Source: Saururus chinensis
Taxonomy: Eukaryota > Streptophyta > Magnoliopsida > Piperales > Saururaceae
Length of the DNA: 64,000 nt
Direction of reading: 5' to 3'
Assembly: GCA_035235625.1 (NCBI GenBank)
Contig: CP141142.1
Span: forward strand, 22,392,995-22,456,994
The translations under genes were made by a program, and so were the position numbers. Of this stretch, positions 24,251 to 34,688 are shown piece after piece. The notes under the pieces are model-generated. The model saw nothing but the letters and a program-made list of their open reading frames with translations, made no database searches and was not told the DNA's origin. Position 1 is the first letter of the stretch. The number at the start of each line of letters is the position of its first letter.

Positions 24251-25754
24251 CTCCTCTCTCTCCTCCTGTCCTCTCTCTCTCCTCTCTTCTCTCCCTCTCC
24301 TCTCTCTCCCTCTATCCTCTCTCTCTACACACTATCTCTCTAATTTTAATTTTTTATAATTTTTTTTAAAATAATTTCTTTTAAAAGAAATAAAATAATA
24401 ATATTATCAATATACGTTGCTAATAACTACCTTGTTAGCGAAGCATATTCCCATGCTTTTTTATAAATGTCGGTATTATTAAAACTATTAGTGACACTTT
24501 GGATAAAACATCGCTAATAGTAATGATTTTTTTTTCTTTTATTAAAAAAATAAATATCTTTTAGAGATGCTTGGTGTATGCGTCGCTAATAGATATATAT
24601 TAGCAACATTTGGTATTATGCGTCACTAATAATTATAGTAATCGTGACGCTTGGTATTATGCGTCGCTAATAGTTATTGTTTATGCGACGCTTAATTATG
24701 CATCACAAATATCAGTTTTTAGCGACACTTATATTTGTGTTGTTAATAAAAATGTCTCCAATGCTACATTTTGTTGTAGTGAAAGGGTTTCAATTGAGGA
24801 GCGAGTAAGACGATTTGAATTGAAGGTGGATGATGTAAGATGTAAGGCTGTAAGTATTTGATGGTAAGAATGTGAGTATGGAATTCGAGTTTGACAAGGC
24901 TATGTTGAGATTCGTAAGATTGTAAGTGTAAGGGTGGGGGATGAGCTAAGTAAATAATGTTACTTTTGTTGATTAGAGCTTCAGAATAGGTGCAGTTCTA
25001 GTTTTATTGGCTGAAGATTGTAAGAGGGAAGTAGTTCCGAACATAATACATGAATAAGTTACCTAATACGAACTTGAATGGTAAATAACCCTAATTCAAT
25101 AATGTTGTGAGTTGAGACTGAGGGTTCGACGGATTAAGTTCCATGTTTGTACGAGTCCATAAGTAATTGACTGAGCGTCCTTCCTAGTTTAGCCATGGTG
25201 TTATCTTGCAGGATTTTATCTAGGTGTTGTATTTTGGCCCAGACGTTTGATACTCTATTGAGAGCATTGTAAGATTCCGCCCTTTGTGGGCATTGTATGT
25301 ATTTCTGCCTACAGATTGCACTATATGTTCCTTCCAAGAGTGGTATTGTAAGATTCCTTTCCAAGAGTGGCATTGTATATTTTCTACCCTTTGTTGGCAC
25401 TGTATGGCCCAAGAGAGTGGACATTTGCGTGCTCAGGTAAGCAGTATCATGGGCCTACTCTTACCTGTTTGATCATATGCCCTATGAGCATAGGTATGCC
25501 TTGCCTTCGGAAAAGTCTATGGAGTCTAGTTTTTACCCGAAGGTTAAGGTGACACCCTAGTGGCATTCCCTTCCTTTCTGACGCTGGAGCATATTAATGG
25601 TAATGAGCTTCAGTTGTCGATAGTATTTGTGCGATAGTAAGAGTAAGTTATATGCATCAATTTTTTAGTAAGCAGTATGTGTAAGATTCAGATTAAGTGT
25701 AAGCGTGAGCTTCTAAGGAAGACGTAAGAGTAAGCAATATGTGTAAGATTCAGC

Positions 25755-28700
25755 TGGCCCATCATGGTGGAAACCGATGCATCGGAGACGGGTCTAGGGG
25801 CGGTTCTGCTGCAGGACGAGCATCCCATTGCATACTTCAGCAAGGCTTTGTCTGGCTGCTCTTTGTCCCTATCCATTTATGAGAAGGAGATGCTGGCTAT
25901 CATCCTTGCCATCGACAAGTGGCGGCCTTATTTACTTGGCCGCAGGTTCTTGATTCGCACTGACCTCTAGCCTCTGAAGTACTTCCTCGAGCAACGGGTG
26001 TCCACTCATTCTCAGCAGTGGTGAGTTAGCAAGTTACTGGGCTATGATTATGAAATACCGTGGCCGATGCGCTGTCTCGTAGCTCTACCCCGGGATCGTT
26101 CTTGGTCATTTCTACTCTGTCCTGCCCTTTCATTGATGAGTTGAGGCGGGCATACTTGGCTGATTCTTAGACGCATACATTGATTACAGCTCTTCAGGCC
26201 GACCCAGCTGCTCGTCCCTTCTTTGTGTGGCGGGATGACCTACTCTTTTGGAAGGACTGCCTCTCGGTTCCAGATGTTGATGATCTTTGCAGGTGAGTTC
26301 TCTCCCGCTTCCATGACACCCTAGTAGCTGGTCATGAGGGAGCATTTCACACTTATAAGTGGGTTAGATGGGCTGTCCAGGAGTATTTGGTTGCTTGCGA
26401 TGTCTGTCAGAGGGCTAAGGTTGCCACCACCTCTCCTGCAGGTTTGCTTCAGCCCTTACCCGTCCCTGATAAAGTTTGGGAGGATGTTTCGATGAACTTA
26501 GTGGAGGCCTTGTCCTTGGTGTAAGGCAAGACGATGATTATGGTGGTGGTGGACCGGTTGTCTAAGTACGCTCACTTTTGAGCTCTAGGAAACCCATTCA
26601 CCGCCAAGATAGTGGCAGAGCTCTATGTCTGGGAGGTCGCCAAACTACATGGCATGCCCCACACTATTGTCTCTGATTGTGACCAAATCTTCCTATCTCA
26701 GTTTTGGCAAGAGTTCTTCACGTTACATGACACTTCTCTCCACATAAGCATAGCTTATCACCCTTAGACAAATAGCCAACCAGAGGTGGTCAACCGGTGC
26801 TTAGTGCAGTACCTTTGATGTTTCACAATGTTTCAGCCCCGCCGATGGCTTTGGCTTCTACCTTGGGCGGAGTGGTTCTATAATACTGCCTATCACACTT
26901 GTGCAGGTTTCACTTCTTTTGAGGTGTTGTATGGCCGCCTACCCCCAACCATGTTGTCTTATGTCCCTCACCGCTCTTCTGTGGTTGAGGTGGACTACAT
27001 GCTCCAGACACGGGATGATGTTCTTTGCCAGCTCAAGGAGAACTTGTTGTCTGCTCAGAACCAGATGAAGCAGATTTATGATGATCATCACACTGACCAG
27101 GAGTTCGAGGTGGGTGACTTGGTTTATGTCTTTGTTTTTCCTCAGCACCTGATAAGTATGAAATATATATCTATTTTATATGCCTTTTTACCTTATTTGC
27201 TAGTATGGATTAGGTTAATTTAGAGTTAATTATGGTTTATTTAGATTAAGATAGATATTAGTATTTTAGTTTAATTATTAATAATTTTGTAGTTATTAGT
27301 TGTTTAGACATGTATTTAAATCAAGATGAAATTTTAGTTACTTTCTACATGTCTAAAGTATGATATTTTATATTTTGTAGGAAAAGTGCACTTATCGAAG
27401 TACTTGGACGATGTTTGAAATAATTAAAAATAGTCTTCACATGCTTTAAAGTGATTTGGACAACTTTTCGGAGTTATAAACAAGTTGGAAATTAATATAG
27501 ATATGAAGAAAAAGCTTAATGAACAGAATATGGACTATCCAGGAAAACTGTCCAGGAAAACTATCCAGAATGCAAAAACAGTGTAGCTGTTTGAACGGGC
27601 ATGCAGGGCGTTCGAACGGCATAACGTGCAGTTTCCTAGTTTGACCCAAATTTCAATCCTTTTCATATTCGACTTCTTCCTACGGAACTTATGCCTATAA
27701 AAAGACATATTTGGCTTAAAATTGGGAGATTCCAGGATATTTTTTGAAGAGAAAAAGGAAGAAGAAGATGGAAGAGAACTCAAAGCTTTCAATGGAGATT
27801 TAAGTGCTTTCTTCTACAATGGAAGGCTAGACTTTTCTTTTACTTTGGAGTTGATGAAGCTATAGATAAGTTTCAGTTTCTTTTTTTTTTTAATTTAGAT
27901 CTCAGTTGTGAATGATGACAATTGTATGATATGAATTTCCTTTTTAATGGAAGAGCTTTTAATGTTTATTCAAGTCTATGTTGATTTATTGTCTTGTAGA
28001 TGATAGATTGATATGGTTTTGATATTTACATCGATTCTAATTTCTGTGATTTAGATGAGATGGTCATACAATAGTTTTAATGTTCAGATAATTAATGACT
28101 TGGATGAGTTATACTAAAATTAGACGGGTCATGCCTATAGTTAGTTTAGTGTAGATGATTCGTGCTATTGTCGAAGATAGTTCATGCCATGGAAGTTAAT
28201 TAATGATTCTTTTTGAAGTAATTCTAGCTTCTAGCTGAGAATACTTGTTCATATTCATACTAGATTTAGATTAAAAATTAAGGAATTGTTATGGTTCTAT
28301 AGTAGATTCAATTTCCTAAGTAAATTCCATCGAATTAATCTCTTGCTTTTAAACTAGTTGATTTCTTTCTTTTACTTAATTTAAGTTTAAGTTCTTTCTA
28401 GTTTTTAATCAGCAAATTCCTCTTTAGATTTAGTGATAATCCATTCGTCCCTGAGGTTCGACAACCCTTAAATACTTATCCTAGTACAATTACACTTGCA
28501 AAGGGTTTAATTATAAACGATTAGCACCAGACATCCTTGTTTCAGCCCGAGTACTCAAAGCTCGCCCCTCGTTTCCATGGTCCCTATTCTATGGAGGAAC
28601 GTAACGGCTCAGTGTCTTATCATCTTGCTCTACCTCCTGGTACCTTAGTCCATCCCGTGTTCCATGTCTCCCTACTCCGTTGCTGTGTGGGGGACGCTCC

Positions 28701-28921
28701 CTCACCATTGATGCTCCACCACCTCCTTTGATGGGACTGATTCCACTTGCAGATTCGGGTTCCGGCTCGATCATTGATAAGCACCGGGTCCGCCGTTCGG
28801 GTCGCATCATTACAGAGGTTTTGATTTCTTGGCAGGGCCAACCACTTGAGGATGCTACCTGGATGCATGCAGATGTGTTCATGACTCGTTATTCGGCTTG
28901 GTCACCTTGAGGACAAGGCGA
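25755..28921 (+). pseudogene. Chromovirus-type Ty3/gypsy pol (RNase H, integrase, chromodomain), decayed
   Basis: The readable part begins in RNase H: VETDASETGLGAVLLQ, FSKALSG, YEKEMLAI (25764-25970). A deletion then joins to VADALSR. The integrase follows: zinc-binding HHCC region with GHEGAFHTY and CDVCQRAK (about 26330-26420), core with VVVDRLSKYAHF, VSDCDQIF and NSQPEVVNR, then the GPY module (RFHGPYSM) and a chromodomain-like end (VLISWQGQPLEDATW) near 28830. The first catalytic Asp of the core appears as Asn (AAC at 26495). Stops at 25968, 26022, 26168, 26522, 26578, 26765 and 26817 disrupt it. Reverse transcriptase, protease and gag are missing; the left end abuts a truncated LTR. A 1374-bp insertion (27150-28523) splits the integrase end. 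Confidence 0.85.
27150..28523 (+). mobile_element. LTR-like insertion, 1374 bp, TSD GCACC
   Basis: It splits the integrase C-terminal region. GCACC lies on both sides (27145-27149 and 28524-28528), and removing the insert plus one GCACC restores the reading frame. It begins TGATAAGTATG and ends CGATTA, has a TATA box ctataaaaag at 27694-27703, and ends with the 'ggttcgacaaccctt' type of text often found near plant LTR 3' ends. I call it a solo LTR. The non-canonical end (TTA rather than CA) is odd. Short open frames inside have no known domain. Confidence 0.65.
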
Positions 28922-28941
28922 ATTGCGGAAGCGTGGTGGAG

Positions 28942-29292
28942 TGTTATGAACGATTATCAGATTATCAGACCATTTTATCAGACTATTTTATTTCCTTTAT
29001 TTTCTTATATATTAGCTTAATATTTTATTATATAATTGGATGATGATTTGTTATTGGACAAGTTAGTGGCCCCGGGATAACCTAGCCCACTAGTTGGCAT
29101 GCTTCCCTAGAAGAGTGGGCCGTGCCTAGCTTGACTCCCTAAGGGAGTGGTCATCTCCCTATAGGGGTCAACCCTTCTCTTTTATTTCAGTTATGCAATT
29201 GATTATTGAAGATCTCTCCCTTTTCTTCCTCTTCTCTCCTTTTCGCTATGTGAGTGTTCCAAGTACTGCTTGTGCCCACATTGGGCACAACA
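28942..29292 (+). mobile_element. 3' LTR of the chromovirus, 351 bp
   Basis: Starts tgttatgaacgattatc immediately after the purine-rich ggaagcgtggtggag and ends ttgggcacaaca, giving TGTT...AACA termini. The same start and pol-end context (ccttgaggacaaggc) is seen in the short gypsy element at 56836-60218, whose LTRs are of the same size class. The 5' LTR is absent, so no TSD can be checked. Confidence 0.6.
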
Positions 29293-29600
29293 CTTATGAC
29301 TTACAATTATGAAGAAAATGACTCTTAAGTGAAATCACGTTATAATATTTAAAGTAATAAAAAAATATTTATGACTATTTTGCTTAATCTACTTATATGT
29401 GGTGATAATGATAATTATTATTAAATATAATAGTTGTTAATTTATGAAGATATAGTGTAATTATATATATTTTTATTATATAATACTTATTTAACCATTT
29501 TAATATATATATTTGTATAGTCTAATATCTGTATATTTATTTTCTCTTAACTAATATTACCCTACTCGGTCTATATTCGCTAGACAACTCCGCTCTGTTT
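29293..29600. other. AT-rich interval without features
   Basis: Very AT-rich sequence with short TA runs. I see no gene, terminal repeat or array. Confidence 0.4.
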
Positions 29601-29847
29601 CTGCCTCTCATTCCTCACCCACGAAGGCTGGGGTTAGGGGTGGAACGGTCTTCGGTCGACCGCGTCTGAGTTCGCGTCGGCATTGTCCAAGACCAATTGA
29701 CTTGACAGAATAGACAGACAATTTCGGCCACTATCACGATCAAAATAAGTGGTCGAACACGTGGTACTAAAATCCCTACAGTAAATAGCAAAAGCGCCCT
29801 CACAAGTCCAGCCTTCCTTCTCTCCAAGACGTCGGAGCTCTCCACTC

Positions 29848-29901
29848 CATTAATCTTCTACCACTTTTCCATCCCCATTAATCTTCTACCACTTTTCCAT
29901 C
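29848..29901. repeat. 28-bp direct tandem duplication
   Basis: cattaatcttctaccacttt ccatc occurs twice, starting at 29848 and 29876, without a mismatch. Confidence 0.85.
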
Positions 29902-29911
29902 TACTAGTCCA

Positions 29912-30186
29912 TTGTACCAGTGTTGCATGAACTCCTCTCCCATGATGATAAAACGACTCCTCGACTGTTGCTCCTCCTCGGTGACAAGCGACCTTCTTTC
30001 CCGGTCGCTTTTCTGGCTAGTTCTCCACCCGCTATCTCCTGGAAAGCTCAGCTGCTTCCCCACAGGCCTCGTCTCCTTTCCCAAGAGGAGGCTCCCGAAA
30101 CTCCCAAGCTCAACCCAAATTGCCTGACGATTTTAAATCCTTCTTCTACACAAATGGACCGGTTTCATTTTCGTGGAAATTTTTAA
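29912..30186 (+). other. Possible coding segment, not identified
   Basis: Two overlapping plus frames (29912-30127 and 29920-30186) are open over a locally GC-richer stretch that does not resemble the surrounding repeats. I recognise no domain. It is followed by text with 'caaccaaacaccct' (about 30302-30316), which looks like a Harbinger-type MITE end, though I could not find the partner. It could be a first exon of a host gene broken by insertion or simply chance. Confidence 0.15.
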
Positions 30187-31198
30187 CTGCTAGTTTTTAG
30201 CTGGTTTCCACATCTTCGTTTTTGTGGAACCCACTGCCGAACGCAATTTACATACTTCTGCTCCCACAACTTCGTAGGTGTAGAAAAAACTTGTGAAAAA
30301 GTCGCAACCAAACACCCTATACAAGCTTTGTGTAAAATGGTGCTTCCCGGGATTGAATATAAGGAAGAACGAGAAAAGCTGTGAAAACGATGAACATTAT
30401 TAATTACAATAATATTGGATCTTGTAAGTAGAAGACAGACAGACAGAGTGAACTACTAATGCGAAGGAGATTTAACAGAAGAATAACTGTACCGCACAAA
30501 TAATGATTTATAAAAATTGAATACTCGGGGGCACTAGATTATCATGGTTGTGAGAGAAAAATTGAGATATTTATTAACTTAGTGATGTACTGAAAAATTC
30601 TTTGAACTCTCACACCAGCCATGGTAGCAGGCTATATAGACTCGCATCATCTTATTTGCATTCTGGCAGAAAAGGTTGTGATATCCTGCAAAATTAGTAA
30701 AAGTCGTCTATATATAGCATTGTTTAGTAGTGATGCAATTGAAAGATTATAGACTAACAATATGAAAGTAATGGAGACAAAATTGATATGTTACATATAT
30801 GTTGAAATGAACAGATGAATAAGTGACATTAAGTAACAGGAGAGAAAAGATTTCACATTCCTACCGTTTCTAGTAAAACTTTTATCACAATAAATATCAC
30901 AGCTAGCTTGTTCCCTCCAACTTTCAAGGAAAATTTTGATAATACACGCTGCAAGATGACATGACCAATAATACATATCAAGCTCAATACAAAAAATTGC
31001 AAACAAGACTTCGAAATGATACTTAATTACTATGGATAAGATAATTAAGAGCAAAATAGTCCTCTAAAAAATTCATCTCTGTCGACGATACATTTCATAA
31101 ATGCATAGCAGTAGCTTTTCCATTGACACACTGACCTGGGTGATAACATGAAGGGAATATAAAACCACTACTTGGTTCCAAGCTTTCCAGGCAACTTC

Positions 31199-31660
31199 GG
31201 TTAGTCCATTCTGTTTGTCTAGATAATACAAAGAAATTTTCTTCAGGGAAGATGTCCATGGAATTAGAAGCAGTATAACACACAAATTGTTGCATACAAA
31301 TTTTGTAATTAGTATAAGTAGGTGTAAAAATAAAGTAAGTATTCCAAATGTGACGCCCCTTTGATCAAGCTGAGAAATTGACTGCATGATGAAAAAAGGC
31401 AGATCTTCCACGAAAATGGATATTGGGTCCTGCATGTAACTTAAATTGTTTAGATTACAATAGAGGAAGCGGTGACAAGATTCAATGAAGTGGAGTTCAC
31501 AGTCAAGGATGTTCAAGTCTTTGCGAATGACGTCTTTTCTGACTATATTAGTTCATTCTGCTTATTTAGATCATAAATGGAGATCTCTTATAATGAAGTT
31601 CATGCAATTAGTAGCAGTGTAACACATAAATTGTCAGAAACAAATTTCATAATAAGACAA
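31199..31660. repeat. Direct duplication of about 110 bp, offset about 350 bp
   Basis: The text 31199-31315 (gttagtccattctgtttgtc ... aaattttgtaattag) recurs with changes at 31547-31660 (gttcattctgcttatttaga ... aaatttcataataag). It lies in the candidate minus-strand gene and may be an exon-plus-intron duplication. Confidence 0.6.
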
Positions 31661-31795
31661 GTTTATGTTTTTTATTTTTCTAACTGGTTTGGAAATTGAA
31701 AATTTTAATATCTCTCCAATTTTTCAATTGCACTTGTTCTCATATTCTGTGAGATCCACAATTATCTCAATTGCCAAAAAATGAGATTTAAATCT

Positions 31796-31831
31796 CGTCC
31801 TCTCTCTCTCTCTCTGTGTATATATATATCT
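31796..31831. repeat. CT/TG/TA microsatellite
   Basis: A run of ct repeats passes into gtgt and then tatatata within about 35 bp. Confidence 0.8.
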
Positions 31832-32796
31832 TTAAGGCCTCATTATTTAAAATGCAAGCTCCATTTCATATCCACTTAATATTATGCATCAATTTGACTT
31901 GTTGGGTTACCTCCATTCCATTTAAATGAGTGGAATTAACTACCAAAAGTGAAATACAAAAATAAAAGTGGAAGTGATATCCTTTATTTAAAAAAACTCG
32001 CACTAACTCAAACTTTTTCTACCAGAAATATTAAAGTGGCCCTAAACTGTGATATGAATTTTTTTCCAATGTTCTTATAAAAATACATAAACATTTAATT
32101 CCAACTATTGTTAAGTCAAGATGAATCTGTCTTTTAGTTTTGCGTACTATTCTTCCTTAGAAAAAGATGGGCATGATAGGACATCAACAAGAAGTGTCAC
32201 TTTGCGCACAAAATTTGACAAGATAATATCATTGGCCTGAAATAAAATACTGAACCAAAACTTATTTACCTGAGCGACAATTTTCTTGCATTTTTCGGAC
32301 GACGAGACAGACGCGTGTGCCCGGCAACTTGATTGCGCGTTATGAATGCAATGAACCCCAGATCGCCGAAAGAGAAAGAATTTCTCTAAGATTCTAACGG
32401 CTTTGCATCCGGGTCTCCATCCTCTGTGTTGTCCAATTTTCTGACCGGAATTTAGATCCAGTTCCAGCCGAGATCTTCCAAGGCGGAGGATAGCAAATAA
32501 ATGAATCCCACCACCTCTCCAGCCGGGGAGAACTTTCTGAGCCAGAATCCTGACATTGAACCTCTGGACTTTGGCACGAAATGAAATTCTCCATTGCATG
32601 ATCCTGGTTTCAACCATGGCGAAAAGTTGACGAAGGAGAACAGGGAGGCGGAGGCTCTGAACGTCGTTCAGTAGCCGTTGGAATTTGAAAACAACGGAAA
32701 TAATTCTTTTAAAACTTAGATCACGGGTATTGTTTGGACCCGTAACAAGTACCGAATGCCCGCGTGAATGCGTCCGTATGAACCCCTAGATATTCA

Positions 32797-34107
32797 CTTT
32801 AAAAAATTATATAAATAATATAAAAAATATTTACTAAAATATCGGAAAGATAAAAATAAATATAAAAAGAGTGTTTCTCTTTGCCACTGGCGTCAGCCAC
32901 ACTTGCGTATGCATGAACTTTTTTATTTTATTTTATTTTATGAACTAGTCTTTTTGAAGGACAAAATCTCCTTTGGAGAAATTTTATCCTTCTAATATAA
33001 CGAAATCTTTATAATTTTATCCTTCCCTTGTTAATTTTGCTATTTCAAATGACAAAATCAGCTCTCATAAGATTTCATCATTGAAATGACGAAATCTTTA
33101 TAATTTTGTTGATTTCGTCCTTCCACGATGAATTCATCCGGTCCCAGTTCTTAAAATATGCCTTAAGTTCTTTTTTTGGCTTTAGTTTCAGGCCAGATCA
33201 TTGAGGGAAGGGAGATCGGGCTCGGGATGTGTTTGGCGAACTAAAGGACTAACAACCTCTCTTCTCTGGTGAACATAGATGAATCGTCTCCCTCTAGCAA
33301 GTGTTCATCCGCTCTTTTCCTTTCTCTTCTTCTCTCTTCAAATTTAATCTTTGATTTTCTCCCTCTGTCAAGCCTCCACCCAAATTGTTGCCACTCCAAT
33401 CCCCCGTCAAGCAACTCATGCGGATTCGATCCCATTATTATTAGAAGCATGTTTGGGTGAACCATCTGTTATTTACGCAAACCAGGAGAACCCAATAGAG
33501 CAGCTTCATGGCCATAGGCGTGGTTGAGGTCAGAGGGGCAGGAGAGGTAGAGCAAATTATAGTTGTTATATTTTTTTTAAATGTATAGTGTAAATATTTT
33601 ATAAACCAAATATTTTAAGAATATTTTATCTAATTTATAATTTTATTGACTTTATAATCACTCGATATGTGGAGATTCATGTGTTATATATGTTGGTTAT
33701 GTGGATATCTATGTGTTATATATGCTGGTTTTATTGGGGTGTTGTTTTGAGGTTCAAGTAATCTTAAATAAAATTTCAATTTGATTTCGTCCTTTAAAAG
33801 GACGAAATTAGTATAAACTAACTTGCCGAAAAGTTAAGGGAGGTGATTTTGTCCATGTGAATGACGAAATCTCCATTAAGAGGAGATTTAAACTAACTTG
33901 CTGAAAAGTTAAGAGGAGATTTTGTCCTTCTAAAGATTTAATCCTTCCCAAGGACAAATTTATAAATTTTTTAATAAAAAGCCATGCAGGCACCAATGTT
34001 GAGCTAGTGCCTACATGGCAAACATGAACACTATTTTGGTAATTAATTTTATTTCTATGATATTTTGGTAAATATTTTTTTAACATTAATTATATAATTT
34101 TTTCAAG
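32797..34107. mobile_element. Long-TIR element, 1311 bp, probably Mutator-like and non-autonomous
   Basis: The first about 110 bp (ctttaaaaaattatata ... tgccactggcgtcagcc) are an imperfect reverse complement of the last about 110 bp (gtgcctacatggcaaac ... aattttttcaag). Flanks agata-ttca / agattattg are similar but not identical, so the TSD is doubtful. The interior repeats gacgaaatc and its complement many times and has a 73-bp duplication (aactaacttgcYgaaaagtt at about 33820 and 33893). A short open frame pair at 33241-33465 has no recognised domain. No transposase. Confidence 0.55.
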
Positions 34108-34688
34108 AGATTATTGTGGTGCATATGGACTCATTCTACCTGTGTATCCATGTCTCCATTAGTGAGAAGGTGGTGCCCCGATTTCTATCAAGTTCATGCA
34201 TGACTCATTTAGTGAGCATTAAACAAGTGGGACTTTTGAGTGGAGGTGAAAGTCTTAAGGACCGAGCTGTTAAGCCTAGCCCCAAGTATAAAAAATATTA
34301 GTTTTACTTTTTTGATAGTCCCACAAAGGTTAAAAGGGAAGAAGAAAGTGATGATGTAATATATTTTATAAAAGTTTAGGAGATTTTAAGCTTAAGCTAT
34401 TATAGTGAATTGTTAAAGACCCATTTAAAGATATATGGACTTTTGTCTCATGGGTCAACTAGTAGGACCCAACCCAAAAATTATAACCTTTTTCATCGAA
34501 ATAATATTTTTAATATAAATATACAAAATAATAAGAGAAAAAAATAAAAATGCTTACAACTCGACTAGCCCTTGGGTGGGCACAGGTGGGCCCAACCTTG
34601 CCTGTGACCCTTAAGGCTAGGTCAGTGGACGGACTGCGTATAGTGCCTTGACTTTTTAAATAATTTAATGATTGGAGTTCAATCAATT
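34108..34688. other. Interval without assigned features
   Basis: Contains gggcc/ggccc-rich text at about 34560-34650 of the kind seen at hAT-related ends and otherwise AT-rich DNA. No gene recognised. Confidence 0.3.

Larger units (their letters stand above)
19854..24781. mobile_element. Non-autonomous CACTA element, 4928 bp, TSD AAA
   Basis: The element begins CACTACAACAAAAAG and ends CTACATTTTGTTGTAGTG, giving the CACTA-type TIR, and is flanked by AAA on both sides (19851-19853 and 24782-24784). Both ends are filled with subterminal copies of tagcgacgcat / atgcgtcgctaat in direct and inverted form, as expected for transposase-binding sites. The interior contains no transposase: it is alternating AT-rich linkers with more GCGACG palindromes and long CT-rich tracts. 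The guanine- or proline-rich open frames at 20214-20753 and the Arg/Glu-rich ones at 21485-24170 come from these simple-sequence tracts. It lies inside the long A-type LTR. Confidence 0.85.
11414..25750 (+). mobile_element. Long A-type LTR, truncated at its 3' side, host of a nest
   Basis: Starts tgtaacatccctggttttt (with the first 45 bp duplicated, second start near 11461) and contains the signature gacgcttcggcgtat (about 11548). After removing insertions B (12417-17590) and CACTA (19854-24781) the remaining pieces follow the order seen in the A-type LTR at 46142 and the complete solo LTR at 51584: GC-rich block, 'gattacgaggtagggga' (19246), 'gatgctctattgagagc'-like block (about 25250) and 'ggtgacaccctagtggcattccc' (25548). 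It stops near 25750 inside the minisatellite zone, where a gypsy pol begins, so about the last 1 kb of LTR is missing. Open frames inside it (for example 11544-12050) are not conserved as protein between copies. Confidence 0.6.
30590..32640 (-). other. Candidate multi-exon gene or gene remnant, minus strand, not identified
   Basis: An ATG in good plant context (GCCATGG) at 32617 opens a 116-codon frame that ends at a consensus donor, CAG|GTAAATAAG, at 32270, with phase 0. Further left are open stretches bordered by splice-like signals: a frame with VRKDVIRKDLNILDCELHF (about 31545-31450), another with DPISIFVEDLPFF after an ATGCAG acceptor (about 31430), a frame with DIFPEENFFVLSRQTEWTN (about 31260-31100), an 84-bp open piece between TTGCAG and GTAGGAATG (about 30955-30870) giving VLSKFSLKVGGNKLAV, and a last TTGCAG near 30688. 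None gives me a domain I can name. This is the least repetitive part of the window, which supports a host gene. A promoter candidate lies at 32640-32790, directly against a transposon. Confidence 0.3.

Noticed and set aside
30870-30955. Argonaute-like exon (KVGGNK resembles 'K.GG.N')
   Set aside because: The match is too short and no PIWI or PAZ motif is seen in the neighbourhood.
31073-31516. Receptor-like kinase tail (AWKAWNQ resembles 'AWKLWNEG')
   Set aside because: Only a few residues fit; no catalytic kinase motif occurs nearby, and another frame of the same DNA looks equally coding.
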